DNA of 64,000 nt, taken from JAWKUK01 sp041398605. GTDB taxonomy: Bacteria; Planctomycetota; UBA1135; GCA-002686595. Every line of letters starts with the position of its first letter. Within the stretch, counting starts at the first letter, position 1. The notes under the pieces were generated by a model. It was not told the DNA's origin. It searched no databases and saw only the letters and a program-made list of their open reading frames with translations. A program made the position numbers and the translations under genes. Positions 9,441 to 19,075 of the stretch are shown here, in pieces. Where the stretch lies: positions 124,001 to 188,000 of the forward strand of contig JAWKUK010000007.1 in the NCBI GenBank assembly GCA_041398605.1, read 5' to 3'.

Positions 9441-9857
9441 TCAGAGGAACTGCACCGAGACCGCGCCGCTGGAGTTCGCCGCCGCCGGGCTGCAATAGCG
9501 CACGCTGATCCCCGACGAGCCGCCGAGCGCGCCGCCCGGGACAACACGCGCGAGCTCGGTCATCGCCGACGTAAGCGGCGCCAAGGTGACCCCGTCGTCT
9601 GTCCAAGCGCGCAGGCCGAAGGGATCGATCCGCTGCGCAGGGACCCCGAAGTTCGCCACCGCGCCGTCGACCTCAGCTCACACCGCATAGAGGTCGCCCG
9701 TCGACGGCAAATATGCGACGCCGGGTCGTTGGACCCTTGCGCGCCTGCTGGCGCGACGACGGCGCAGAGGACGCCGAACACGGGCACAAATCGCGCCATG
9801 GCCCTGGGACCCAGTTCCAGCGCAGTGAACTGACGGCCATCGTGTGCGAGCATCATC
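9441..9857 (-). pseudogene. Decayed secreted-protein gene
   Basis: On the minus strand a good signal peptide (MARFVPVFGVLCAVVAPAGAQG, shortened here to its core) begins near 9799, possibly with upstream codons. It then loses frame. A second frame continues with PGVAYLPSTGDLYAV and stops. A third frame carries VDGAVANFGVPAQRIDPFG and ends in ISVRYCSPAAANSSG...FL at 9441. The three pieces in order read like one secreted protein whose last part is the start of the shared C-terminal module (CxPAxxNSSG), so at least two frameshifts and a truncation have occurred. Sequencing error could explain one shift but hardly the missing module. Confidence 0.55.
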
Positions 9858-10121
9858 GTCGCGCATGATTGCGGCGCGCGCATCGCATGCGTCGGGTCAG
9901 GCTAGCCGGTCCCGGTTTCGAGCAGAGGCCTCGGCCCTGGCCCAAGCAACGAACTCCGGCAGCCCCGAAGCGGAGCCGCCGTCCACCGACCCGGCGCGAT
10001 CGAGCTAGGCTGTCCGTGGCAACTGCCTGCGACGAGGCCCCCCATCGACCCCCCTCCCCAGCAAATCAAGCGGACCCTCGATCAGGTCCGCAGCGGAGAC
10101 GCCGCAGCGATCGCGAGCCTG

Positions 10122-10616
10122 ATGGACGCGGTCTATGAGCCGTTGCGCGCGCTTGCAGCGGCCTCATTCCGCAGCCAGCCCCAAGGCCACACGCTGCAGC
10201 CGACGGCGCTCGTGCACGAGGTGTTCATGCGGATCGTCGGCCAGCGAGACGCAGTGTGGAAGGACCGCGCGCACTTCCTAGCGGTCTGCGCGACGGCCAT
10301 GCGCAGCATCCTCGTCGACCACGCCCGCGCCAAGGGGAGCATCAAGCGGGGCGGCGCCGAGCGGGAGCGCGTGCCGCTCGACAGCGCGCTCGCCCTCGCC
10401 AAAGAAGACGAGGTCGACCTGCTCGACCTGGAGGAGCACCTCGTGCTGCTGTCGACCCTGAACGAGCGCCAGGCGCGCATCGTCGAGTGCCGCTGCTTCT
10501 CGGGCATGACGATCGCGGAGGTGGCCGAGGTCCTCGGCGTCGCGCCCCGCACGATCGACGCCGAGTGGGCCATGGCGCGCGCTTGGCTCAGCGCGCGATT
10601 GGCGGACGTGCGATGA
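10122..10616 (+). CDS. ECF-type RNA polymerase sigma factor (planctomycete group)
   Basis: Region 2 (LQPTALVHEVFMRI, DRAHFLAVCATAMR, LVDHARAKGS) and region 4 (LNERQARIVECRCFSG, EVAEVLGVAPRTID) are intact over 164 residues. The sequence matches the ECF sigma subgroup abundant in planctomycetes. Family homology clearly continues upstream of the ATG at 10122 (IKRTLDQVRSGDAAAIASL in frame), but no ATG, GTG or TTG lies there. The true start may be the CTG at 10023 or another rare codon. It overlaps the next gene by ATGA, so the kinase is translationally coupled and likely its regulator or partner. Confidence 0.88.
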   Translation: MDAVYEPLRALAAASFRSQPQGHTLQPTALVHEVFMRIVGQRDAVWKDRAHFLAVCATAMRSILVDHARAKGSIKRGGAERERVPLDSALALAKEDEVDLLDLEEHLVLLSTLNERQARIVECRCFSGMTIAEVAEVLGVAPRTIDAEWAMARAWLSARLADVR

Positions 10617-13600
10617 GCTCGAGCGACGGCGCGCGCGCGCGCTACGCACGGCTCCAGGGCCTCTTCCTCGAGGCGCGCGCGCTGGCAGCGCTCGAGCGCG
10701 CGGCGTTGCTCGCAGAGGTCCGCGCCGAGGACGCGGCGCTCGCGTCGGAGCTCGAGCTGCTCCTCGCCCACGACCGGCCAGCGACCGACCAGCCCGCAGC
10801 GCCGAACTCGCCACTGCGGCGCGAGCTCGACGCGCTCCACGAGCAGAGCGCGCGCGAAGTCGAGCGCGAGCTGCCAGAGCGCCTGGGCGAGTACCGCCTC
10901 GTGCGCAAGCTCGGTGAAGGTGGCATGGGCGCCGTCTACGAGGCCCGCCAAGAGAAGCTCCAGCGTACGGTCGCGCTCAAAGTGCTGCGAACGGGCAGCT
11001 TCTCGCCGCAGGCGCTGCGCCGCTTCGAGCACGAGGGGGCCTTCCTCGGCCGCCTCGCGCACCCCGGCATCGCGCGCATCTACGACTCGGGCCGCGCCGA
11101 GACGCCCCACGGCTCGCAGCCCTACTTCGCGATGGAGCTCGTCGTCGGGGTGCCGTTGACCGAGTACGCGCGGGCGCAGATGCTCGCGCTGAACGAGCGC
11201 ATCGAGCTCCTCGCGCGCGTCGCCGACGCCGTGCAGCACGCCCACCGCCAAGGCGTGATCCACCGCGACCTGAAACCCGACAACATCCTGGTCGACGCTG
11301 ATGGGCAGCCGAAGATCCTCGACTTCGGCATCGCGCGCGCGAGCGATTCGGACGTCCGCCTGACCCTTCAGCACACGGACGTCGGGCAGATCCTGGGCAC
11401 CCTGGCCTACATGAGCCCGGAGCAGGCCGCAGGCAATCCAAGGGGTATCGACGAGCGCTCGGACGTCTATTCGCTCGGCGTGTTGCTGTTCGAGCTGATC
11501 GCGGAGCGGCTGCCCTATGACGTCGCGCACAAGCCGCTGCCCGAGGCGCTGCGCATCATCCAGGAGGTCGAGCCGACCCGCCTCGGCACGGTCGACAGCA
11601 ACGCGCGCGGGGACGTCGAGACCATCGTCTTGACGGCGCTGGAGAAGGACCGGTCGCGCCGGTACCCGTCCGCGGGCGCGTTCGCGGCGGACCTGCGTCA
11701 CTTCTTGCGCGAGGAGCCGATCGACGCGCGGCCCGCCAGCCGGATCTACCGGCTGAACAAGTTCGTAAGGCGCAACCGGACCGTCGTCGTCGCGACGCTG
11801 CTGGTCCTCGTGGCCCTGGCAGGTGGCTTGGTCGCGTCGCTGCGCTTCGCCCTCGCGGAGGCCGCCCGGCGGCGGGAGGTGCTGCAGCTGTCCGCGTCCC
11901 AGGACGTCGAAGAGCTCGTGGCCCGCGCCGACGCGCTCTGGCCGCTGCACAAGGACCGTATCCCGGAGTACAGGCAATGGATCGACGACGCTGAGCAGCT
12001 CGTGCGCCGCCTCCCCGCGCTGCGCGCCACCCTCGACCGGCTGCGCGCGCGGGCGCTGCCGCGGACGAGCGCGGAGGCAGCCCGTGACCGGCGAGCGCAC
12101 CCGCGTTACCCCGAGCTCCAGTCGCTCGAGGCCGCGATCACCTGGAGGCGACGCTTGTTGAAGTGGCGCGTGGACGGTGTCCCCGTGCAGCTCCCGGAGC
12201 TCGGCGAGCTTGAAGGGCTCGACGTGGAGCGCATGCACGGGCTCGCATATGAGTACGTTCAGCCGGAACGGCAGCAGTGCGGAGGCGAGGCATTGGGGTT
12301 GGCGCTCGCGCTCCGTGCGCACGAGCGCGCGCCGCTCGAGCAGAAGGCGGACACGGCGAACACGCTGGCGCTGGCTTACCTCGCGGTCGGAGATGATGTG
12401 CGCGCAGAGGCGACCTACGAGCTCGTGCCGCAGTTCATCGAGCAGGCGGTGCCAGAGCGAAGGTCCGTCTTGGTGAGCGTCCCCGGCCGGTACGATTGGC
12501 CGGCCAGGATCCGCCATTTGATCAGTCGCTACCGTGAGCAGGGGTGGCAAGACCGAGTGGAAGGTGCGCTGCGGGGCCTGGAGTCCCAGCGCGCCACGCT
12601 CGTCGAACAGATCGAGGCGCAGCGGGAATGGCGCTATCCCGCGTCGGGCGCAGAGGATCATTGGTGGGATCGCGAGCTCGAGCGGCTCATCGCCGCGCTG
12701 GAGGCGCTCGAGCGCGACCTGCTCGACGAGCGAGGGATCACGGCGGCGCACGGCTGGAGCGTCCGGAGACGCCTAGAGTTCGCCGAGGCGCTGCTCGCGG
12801 GCGAGGCGCCCGATGGCGCCTACGCGTCGGCCTGGGACGCCGCCTTGGAGGAGATCCAAGCGGCCTACCCCGGCGTCGACATTCAGCCGCTGACGGGGCT
12901 CGTCCCGATCGGCCCGGTCAAGGGCACGGAGCCGGAGCTGTGGGAGTTTGCCCACCTCGCTTCGGGCGACCCAGCCGTGCGCAACAAGGACGGGTCGCTC
13001 GTCGTCACGGAGAGGACCGGCGTCGTGCTCATCCTGCTCCCTGGCGGGGAGTTCTGGATGGGCGCCCAGAGCGCGGACCCGGGCGCACAGAACTACGACG
13101 AAGGGGCCAATGACGAGAACGAGTTCCCAGCGAGGAAGGTCTTCCTGTCGCCCTTCTTCATCTCGAAGTACGAGCTGACTCAAGGCCAGTGGCGGCGGCT
13201 CACCGGCGAGAACCCGAGCCGGATCACCCCAGGTCCGAGCGCCACCAAACCTGTGGACATGGTCACTTGGGACGCGAGCACCGAGGTCTGTCGGCGCTAC
13301 GGCCTCACGCTCCCGACCAGCGCCGAGTGGGAGTTCGCCGCCCGCGGCGGGACCTCGACGCCGTGGTGGACCGGGAAGGACGCGCGCTCGCTCGCCGGCA
13401 TGGAGAACCTCGCCGACGAGTTCGCGAGGACCCACGGCGGGACGCAGAGCTGGGCGGCGTTCGAGCCCTGGGACGACGGCTGCTCCTTCTCCGCGCCCGT
13501 CGACCGCTTCCAACCGAACCCGTTCGGCCTCTACAACGTCCTCGGCAACCTGCGCGAGTGGTCCTGCGACAGGGTCACCGTCCTCGAGCGCTTCAGCCCC

Positions 13601-13777
13601 CTCCAGCGCGACCCGGTCGCAATCCCGGCGACAGGTGCCACGCGGCAGCTCCTCCTCAAACGCGGCGGCAGCTTCGAAGGCCTCGCCCGGCTCGCACGCT
13701 CCGCCCAGCAAGGCACCGGGACGTACGGCGACTACTACACCGGCGTGCGCCCGGCGCTCCCGCTGGAGGGGCGTTGA
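10613..13777 (+). CDS. Membrane Ser/Thr protein kinase fused to an FGE/SUMF1-type domain
   Basis: A 1,054-residue fusion. Residues about 90-370 form a Hanks-type kinase: GEGGMGAVYEA glycine loop, ALKVL lysine, VIHRDLKPDN catalytic loop, ILDFGIA, and SPEQAAG activation segment. One transmembrane helix lies at about 390-412. A long helical linker follows with alpha-helical/TPR-like character. Residues about 803-1054 are a formylglycine-generating-enzyme-like domain (GGEFWMG, YELTQGQWRRL, LPTSAEWEFAARGG, NVLGNLREWSCD), here probably a sensory or binding module outside the membrane. The start ATG overlaps the sigma-factor stop (ATGA). It probably senses an envelope signal and phosphorylates cytoplasmic targets. 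Confidence 0.9.
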   Translation: MSSSDGARARYARLQGLFLEARALAALERAALLAEVRAEDAALASELELLLAHDRPATDQPAAPNSPLRRELDALHEQSAREVERELPERLGEYRLVRKLGEGGMGAVYEARQEKLQRTVALKVLRTGSFSPQALRRFEHEGAFLGRLAHPGIARIYDSGRAETPHGSQPYFAMELVVGVPLTEYARAQMLALNERIELLARVADAVQHAHRQGVIHRDLKPDNILVDADGQPKILDFGIARASDSDVRLTLQHTDVGQILGTLAYMSPEQAAGNPRGIDERSDVYSLGVLLFELIAERLPYDVAHKPLPEALRIIQEVEPTRLGTVDSNARGDVETIVLTALEKDRSRRYPSAGAFAADLRHFLREEPIDARPASRIYRLNKFVRRNRTVVVATLLVLVALAGGLVASLRFALAEAARRREVLQLSASQDVEELVARADALWPLHKDRIPEYRQWIDDAEQLVRRLPALRATLDRLRARALPRTSAEAARDRRAHPRYPELQSLEAAITWRRRLLKWRVDGVPVQLPELGELEGLDVERMHGLAYEYVQPERQQCGGEALGLALALRAHERAPLEQKADTANTLALAYLAVGDDVRAEATYELVPQFIEQAVPERRSVLVSVPGRYDWPARIRHLISRYREQGWQDRVEGALRGLESQRATLVEQIEAQREWRYPASGAEDHWWDRELERLIAALEALERDLLDERGITAAHGWSVRRRLEFAEALLAGEAPDGAYASAWDAALEEIQAAYPGVDIQPLTGLVPIGPVKGTEPELWEFAHLASGDPAVRNKDGSLVVTERTGVVLILLPGGEFWMGAQSADPGAQNYDEGANDENEFPARKVFLSPFFISKYELTQGQWRRLTGENPSRITPGPSATKPVDMVTWDASTEVCRRYGLTLPTSAEWEFAARGGTSTPWWTGKDARSLAGMENLADEFARTHGGTQSWAAFEPWDDGCSFSAPVDRFQPNPFGLYNVLGNLREWSCDRVTVLERFSPLQRDPVAIPATGATRQLLLKRGGSFEGLARLARSAQQGTGTYGDYYTGVRPALPLEGR

Positions 13778-13953
13778 TGGCCCCCGCGCCCTGCGGCGGG
13801 CGCCACGGTGACCGCCGACGTTTCTCCGCGATTCTCTGCGTCCCGTAGCAACCGTTCTCGGGGATGGGGCGACGGCCAGCCTGACGGAGCGCGCTCGCGT
13901 GCCTCGGGGGCCGAGCCACGGTCAAGCCCTCGACGCTCACTCGGAGACACACC

Positions 13954-15495
13954 ATGAAGTCCCTCACCCCGCCCTGCGCGCTGCTCACGCTCACCGCCCT
14001 CCTCGCCGCCCCGGCTTCGGCCCAATGGTCGACCGAGCTGCTGTCCGTCTCCCGGACGTCGCCCACCGCGACGAGCGCCGGCGACCTGGCGTTCATCGCG
14101 GGCGGGAGGGCAGGGAACGTCGCGATCGCGACCGTCGACATCTATGACGACGCGAGCGGCGTCTGGAGGACGCCGGAGACGCTGCCAGCAGGGCCGCGGA
14201 ACATCCTCGCCGCGACCGCGGTCGGTCGCTACGTCCTGTTCGCCGGCGGCAGCATCAGCCCCACGGCGTCGACGGACATCGTCGAGGTGTACGACACGCA
14301 GACGTCCACCTGGCTGGCGCCTGGGGCGCTCTCGCAGGCGCGCTTTGCGGTGGCCGCGGCGACCATCGGGGACATCGCGATGTTCGCGGGCGGCGCGCTC
14401 GGCGGTCCGGGCAACGTGCTCGCCGCCAGCGATGTCGTCGACCTCTACGACTCATCCCTGGGCGCGCCGAGCGACCCCGCTGCGTGGTCGACAGCGACGC
14501 CGCTCAGCGTCGCGTGCGCCCATATGGCCGCCGCGACGGTCGGGGACCAGGTGGTCTTCGCGGGGGGGCTCGACCTCGTGGCCGCGCTCGCGGACGTCGA
14601 CATCTACGACGCATCGGCTGGCGCCCCGAGCGACCCCGCCGCGTGGACGACGGCGGCGCTCTCAGAGGCGCGTGTCCTCTACCAGCACGCATCGGCCACG
14701 GTCGGCGCGCTGGCCTTGTTCGGCGGCGGGATCGTCTCGTCCAGCCCGCCCGCGATGTCGGACGTCGTCGACATCTACGACGCAACGACCGGGGCATGGA
14801 CGGCCACGGCCCTGAGCTCCCCGCGCACGCTCGTCGCGGCGGCCGCGCTGGGCAACACCGTGCTCTTCGCGGGCGGGGTCAACGCGAGCCTAGCCGCCTC
14901 CGACGTCGTCGACGTCTACGACGCGGGCACGGGGACCTTTGGCCCGCTGGCGCAGCTCTCCATCCCGCGCTACGAGAGCGCTGCGATCAGCGTGGGAGGC
15001 CGCGCGATGTTCGCGGGGGGCTCAAACGGAGCGTCCAACTTTCGGCGGATCGACGTCTTCGAGCCCCTCGGCGTGGGCTACTGCAGCGTGAACGCGAACT
15101 CGACCGGCCAGCGGGCGGCGATCGGCGCCACCGGCGGCGCGAGCGTCGTGGCCAACTCCTTCGGGCTAGAGGCCTCCGACCTCCCCATCGGCTCGTTCGC
15201 CTACTTCCTGACGAGCCGCACTCAGGGCTTCGTGGTCGCCCCGGGCGGCAACCAGGGGAACCTCTGCCTCGGCGGCGCGATCGGCCGCTTCGTCGGACCC
15301 GGGCAGGTGCAGCAGGCCGACGGGGCCGGCGCGATCGCGCTCCAGCTCGATCTCTCGATTCAGCCGACGCCGACCGGCCCAGTGATGGTCAGCGCGGGCG
15401 AGACCTGGAGCTTCCAGGCCTGGTACCGCGACTCGGTCGGGGGCGCCGCGACGTCGAACTTCACGGGCGGCCTCGCGGTGCGCTTCCGTCAGTGA
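13954..15495 (+). CDS. Secreted kelch-repeat protein with C-terminal FQAWYRD module
   Basis: 513 residues with a clean signal peptide (LTALLAAPASAQW). About six kelch blades follow, each with a version of VVDIYDA...W and ATVGDQVVFAGG, from residue 30 to 370. The C-terminal ~130 residues hold NSTGQRA, GSFAYFLTS, NLCLGGAIGRFVGPGQ, FQAWYRD and SNFTGG, nearly identical in layout to the kelch protein at 6443. Codon use is regular. It is probably a surface or secreted beta-propeller; no ligand can be inferred. It follows the kinase/FGE gene by 176 bp on the same strand but appears to have its own promoter. Confidence 0.85.
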   Translation: MKSLTPPCALLTLTALLAAPASAQWSTELLSVSRTSPTATSAGDLAFIAGGRAGNVAIATVDIYDDASGVWRTPETLPAGPRNILAATAVGRYVLFAGGSISPTASTDIVEVYDTQTSTWLAPGALSQARFAVAAATIGDIAMFAGGALGGPGNVLAASDVVDLYDSSLGAPSDPAAWSTATPLSVACAHMAAATVGDQVVFAGGLDLVAALADVDIYDASAGAPSDPAAWTTAALSEARVLYQHASATVGALALFGGGIVSSSPPAMSDVVDIYDATTGAWTATALSSPRTLVAAAALGNTVLFAGGVNASLAASDVVDVYDAGTGTFGPLAQLSIPRYESAAISVGGRAMFAGGSNGASNFRRIDVFEPLGVGYCSVNANSTGQRAAIGATGGASVVANSFGLEASDLPIGSFAYFLTSRTQGFVVAPGGNQGNLCLGGAIGRFVGPGQVQQADGAGAIALQLDLSIQPTPTGPVMVSAGETWSFQAWYRDSVGGAATSNFTGGLAVRFRQ

Positions 15496-16111
15496 GGCCG
15501 CCGGCGGCGAAGCTCGACCGCGGCTCGGCCCCCGGGACGAGGGCCGCTCGCCCCTCGCCCATAGTGGCTATCCGAGGCAGACACCTCGAGCCCGGGCCGT
15601 CCGTGATGCCGCAGCGCCACCCCAGTTGAGAGGTGGTGCTGACCTCGAACGGCGCCCGGCGGGCTGGTCTGCTATCTTCCGCTCGCCGTTGGAGCGGCTG
15701 CCACTGCTCCAAGGGGCGCTGCCACCGAACACCGACCCGCATGGCCCCGATCTCATTCGCCTCCCGCGCGCCGCGCGCTGCGCGCTGCGATGACGCGAGC
15801 GCTCGGGGCTGCAAGCTGAGGGTCGTCGCTGAAGATCAGCGGTCCATCGGCTTGGCCCCAGCGAGCCTGGCGTCGCGCCCAGCAGGGCACCAAGCAGGGC
15901 ACCCAGCAGGGCACCCAGCAGGGCACCCAGCAAGGCACGCCGCAGTGCGCCCAGCGAGAGGCCCCGTCCATCGACGCGGCGCTCGCTGTTGGGCGCCGCG
16001 CCGCGTTACCAGCGCAGCCGCGGTCGATAGGCGAGTCACGCCACGCTCGGCCTGCCGCCGTAGCGCCTCTGGCGGCCGACCTTCCACCGCAGCCTCTCGG
16101 AGCGACGCGCT
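15496..16111. other. Intergenic region with a minisatellite
   Basis: About 615 bp before the VWA gene. Besides the 12-bp tandem array at 15879-15938, several open frames cross it, all rich in Arg, Ser, Ala, Cys and His. One rightward frame (from about 15633) even ends in an ATGA overlap with the VWA start. No family, RBS or normal codon bias supports any of them. Confidence 0.4.
15879..15938. repeat. Tandem repeat, 5 x 12 bp
   Basis: Five head-to-tail copies of ccagcagggcac, the second and last each with one change. The unit is a multiple of three, so it keeps any frame open on both strands, which explains long but meaningless frames here. Confidence 0.9.
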
Positions 16112-18874
16112 ATGACGATCGACCTGCCGCTCATCGCCGCCGCGCCCGCCATGCTCGGCCGGCCCGTCATCGCCGCAGCTTGGGTCCAGTTCGAGAGCCC
16201 GGCCTGGTTCTGGGCGCTCGCGCTCCTGTTGCCGCTCGTGCTGTTCTGGCACTTCAAGAGCTACGCCGACCTGCGCCCCGGCCGCAAGGGCCTGATCAGC
16301 GCGCTGCGCATCCTCGGGCTCTTGTGCGTGGTCACGGCGCTCTCGCGGCCCGTGCTGCTGCGCCCCAACTCGGACCGCACGGTCCTCTTCCTGATCGACG
16401 TCTCCGACAGCGCTCGCGCGGAGGTCCTCGACAAGGCATGGGCCGAGATCGAGGCGGCGACGCAGGACCTCGACAGCGGTGAGACGGCCGGGGTGGTGCT
16501 CTTCGGCGGCGCCCCAAAGCTCTTCGTCGCGCCGCGGCGCGACGCGCTGACGCTCGACGACGAGCTGCGTTGGAAGGTCTTCCACAAGCGGACCGAAGAA
16601 GAGACCAAAGCGCGGATCGCGGCGCTCGAGCGCGGCGCGCTCGACGACGCCGCGACCCAAGAGCTCGCGACGCTCCAGGCGCGCCTCGCCTCGATCGCGA
16701 CGCTCCGCAGCGAGCTGCGGACCGAAGAGACGGACCTCGAAGCCGCCCTGCGCCTCGCGCGCGGCCTCCTGCCGCTGGAGGCTCGCCGCCGCGTCGTGCT
16801 CGCGTCCGACGGGAACGCGAACCGCGGCGACGTGCTGCGCGAGCTCGTCGAGCTCGAACGCGCCGGCGTCTCCACCCACGTGCGACCGCTGCAAGCGGGC
16901 GACGCGCCCGAGGTCGTCGCCGCGGAGCTGTATGCGCCCGCCGAGGCCCAGGTCAAGGCGCCCTTTGAGCTCGAGGTCGCGTTCGACGCCAGCGTCGCGA
17001 CGACCGCGACCGTGCGTGTGTATCGCAACAAGTACCTCGTCAGCACGATCGAGGACGTCGCCCTCGCGCAGGGCCGGACGCTGCTCGCGCTGCCAAAGGT
17101 GCGGCTCGAAGAGGGCTTCCATGAGTTCGAGGTCCAGGTCGCGCCCAAGGACGACACGGTCCTGGAGAACAACGTCGCGCGCGCGGTCGTGCGCGTAGCC
17201 GGGCGGCCCAAGGTGCTGCTCATCGACCGCGAAGAGCGCGACGCGCGGTGGCTGGAGAGCGCGCTGCGCGGCGAAGAGATCGACGTCGAAGTGCGTCCCG
17301 CGAGCGGCGTGCCCGCGTCGCTCGGCGAGCTCCTGAACTACGACGTCTTGGTCCTGTCCGACGTGCCGGCGAGCGCGTTCCAGCCCGGCGCCATGGAGGC
17401 CGTGAAGACCTACGTGCGCGAGATGGGCGGCGGCCTCGTGATGATCGGGGGCGAGCAGAGCTTCGGGCTCGGCGGCTACTACCGCACGCCGATCGAGGAC
17501 GCGCTGCCCGTGAAGATGCCGATCAAGAAGAACGTCGAGAAGCCGAACCTGGCGCTCGCGCTCGTGATCGACAAGTCAGGCTCGATGTTGGGGCACAAGA
17601 TCGAGCTGGCGAAGGAGGCCGCGATCGCCGCCGCCGAGGTCCTGAAGGACAACGACCGCTTCGGCGTCGTCGCGTTCGACGGCGCCTCCGAATGGATCGC
17701 GCCGATGACGGACTCGTCGGATCTGGGCGCGATCACCGGCTACATCTCGCGGCTCGCGGCCGGCGGCGGCACGAACATCTACCCCGGGCTCTACGACGCG
17801 TTCCAAGCGCTGCAAGAGGAAGACGCAAAGCTCAAGCACATCATCCTCTTGTCGGACGGCCAGACCGAGGGCTCGGGCTACGACACCCTCGTCAGCCACA
17901 TCGCCGCAGACGGCATCACGCTCTCGACGGTCGGCATCGGCGAGGGCGCGGACATGCGCCTCATGGAGGACATGGCGAGCTGGGGCAACGGCGAGAGCTA
18001 CTTCACGAACGACTTCGGCAGCATCCCCCAGATCTTCACGCGCGAGACGATGCGCGCCTCGAAGTCGATGCTGATCGAGGAGCCGTTCGTGCCGACGCAG
18101 GTCGCAGCGACAGAGATCGTGAAGGGTATCCCGCTCGACGACATGCCGTTCCTGCTCGGGTACGTCGGCTGCCAAGGCAAGGACCGCGCAACGATCTCGC
18201 TAGTCTCCGACTACGGCGACCCGATCCTTGCGAACTGGACCTTCGGGCTCGGCCGCTCCGTTGCGTTCACGAGCGATGCCAAGGCGCGCTGGGCCGCGGA
18301 CTGGATCAGCTGGGACTCGTACCCGAAGTTCTGGGCGCAGCTCGTACGCTCGGTCATGAGCACCGGGGCGCACAAGGACCTGCGCACGACGACGCGCACG
18401 GAGGTGAGCAACGGCGTCGCGACCGTGACCCTCGACGTGCGTGACCGCGCCGGGACGTACCGCGACGACGTCGCGCCCGAGCTGTCGATCCTCGAGGGCG
18501 GCGACCGAGACGGCGCGCAGCTCGAGGTCCGACACATCGCGCCGGGGCTCTTCCAGGCCTCGTTCCCGGTCGAGCGCTACGGCGAGGCATACCGCGTGCT
18601 GCTCGTCAACCGGCAGGACGACGAGGTCGTCGAGCTGCGCGCGTTCGGCGTGACCGAGTCCTACAGCCCAGAGTTCCGCACGGCGGCGCCGGACCTCGAG
18701 CGCTTGGAGCTCATCGCGCGCTCGACCGGCGGCGTCGTGTCCCCCACCGCAGAGGACGTCTGGCGCTTCGAGGGCGAGCCTGCGCGCACGCCGAAGGACA
18801 CCTGGTGGTGGTGGCTCATCGCGGCGACGTTCCTGCTGCCGCTCGACATCGCGCTGAGGCGCCTCTCGAGCTGA
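16112..18874 (+). CDS. Membrane protein with BatA-like N-terminus, GATase-like and VWA domains
   Basis: 920 residues. An N-terminal pair of transmembrane helices (SPAWFWALALLLPLVLFW, then a second around residue 75) resembles BatA. A VWA-like fold follows, whose DVSDSAR lacks the full MIDAS. A glutamine-amidotransferase-like domain covers about 365-465 (VLVLSDVPASAF, GGGLVMIGGEQSFG). A canonical VWA domain with MIDAS DKSGS lies at about 480-650. A final C-terminal helix (WWWWLIAATFLLPL) ends the protein. Such proteins are typical of planctomycetes and bind proteins or metal at the membrane; the role is unknown. ATG 16154 is an alternative start. No partner genes (MoxR, BatB) are adjacent, which is unusual. 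Confidence 0.85.
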   Translation: MTIDLPLIAAAPAMLGRPVIAAAWVQFESPAWFWALALLLPLVLFWHFKSYADLRPGRKGLISALRILGLLCVVTALSRPVLLRPNSDRTVLFLIDVSDSARAEVLDKAWAEIEAATQDLDSGETAGVVLFGGAPKLFVAPRRDALTLDDELRWKVFHKRTEEETKARIAALERGALDDAATQELATLQARLASIATLRSELRTEETDLEAALRLARGLLPLEARRRVVLASDGNANRGDVLRELVELERAGVSTHVRPLQAGDAPEVVAAELYAPAEAQVKAPFELEVAFDASVATTATVRVYRNKYLVSTIEDVALAQGRTLLALPKVRLEEGFHEFEVQVAPKDDTVLENNVARAVVRVAGRPKVLLIDREERDARWLESALRGEEIDVEVRPASGVPASLGELLNYDVLVLSDVPASAFQPGAMEAVKTYVREMGGGLVMIGGEQSFGLGGYYRTPIEDALPVKMPIKKNVEKPNLALALVIDKSGSMLGHKIELAKEAAIAAAEVLKDNDRFGVVAFDGASEWIAPMTDSSDLGAITGYISRLAAGGGTNIYPGLYDAFQALQEEDAKLKHIILLSDGQTEGSGYDTLVSHIAADGITLSTVGIGEGADMRLMEDMASWGNGESYFTNDFGSIPQIFTRETMRASKSMLIEEPFVPTQVAATEIVKGIPLDDMPFLLGYVGCQGKDRATISLVSDYGDPILANWTFGLGRSVAFTSDAKARWAADWISWDSYPKFWAQLVRSVMSTGAHKDLRTTTRTEVSNGVATVTLDVRDRAGTYRDDVAPELSILEGGDRDGAQLEVRHIAPGLFQASFPVERYGEAYRVLLVNRQDDEVVELRAFGVTESYSPEFRTAAPDLERLELIARSTGGVVSPTAEDVWRFEGEPARTPKDTWWWWLIAATFLLPLDIALRRLSS

Positions 18875-19075
18875 GGCGCCGCGGCTGCTGAAGGAGTTGA
18901 GACACGCACCGCCCCTCGCATCGCCGAGCGCGAGGCGCGGGCGGCGTCCAAAGTGTGTCTCGGTCGCCGCACGGGTGTGGTTGAGCGCGCCCAGCGCATC
19001 CGGGCGGGGGTCAAGGGCGATTGGACGGTGGGCAATCGCCCTTTCCTCCTTCGTCCCAACGTGTACCCCGAGCCC

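Noticed and set aside
10133..12751. Long leftward frame (872 codons) opposite the sigma/kinase genes
   Set aside because: Antisense of well-conserved kinase motifs; no independent family.
15633..16115. Rightward frame ending in an ATGA overlap with the VWA gene
   Set aside because: Composition (Arg, Ser, Cys, His) and codon use look like a shadow; the frame is kept open partly by the 12-bp repeat; no family similarity.
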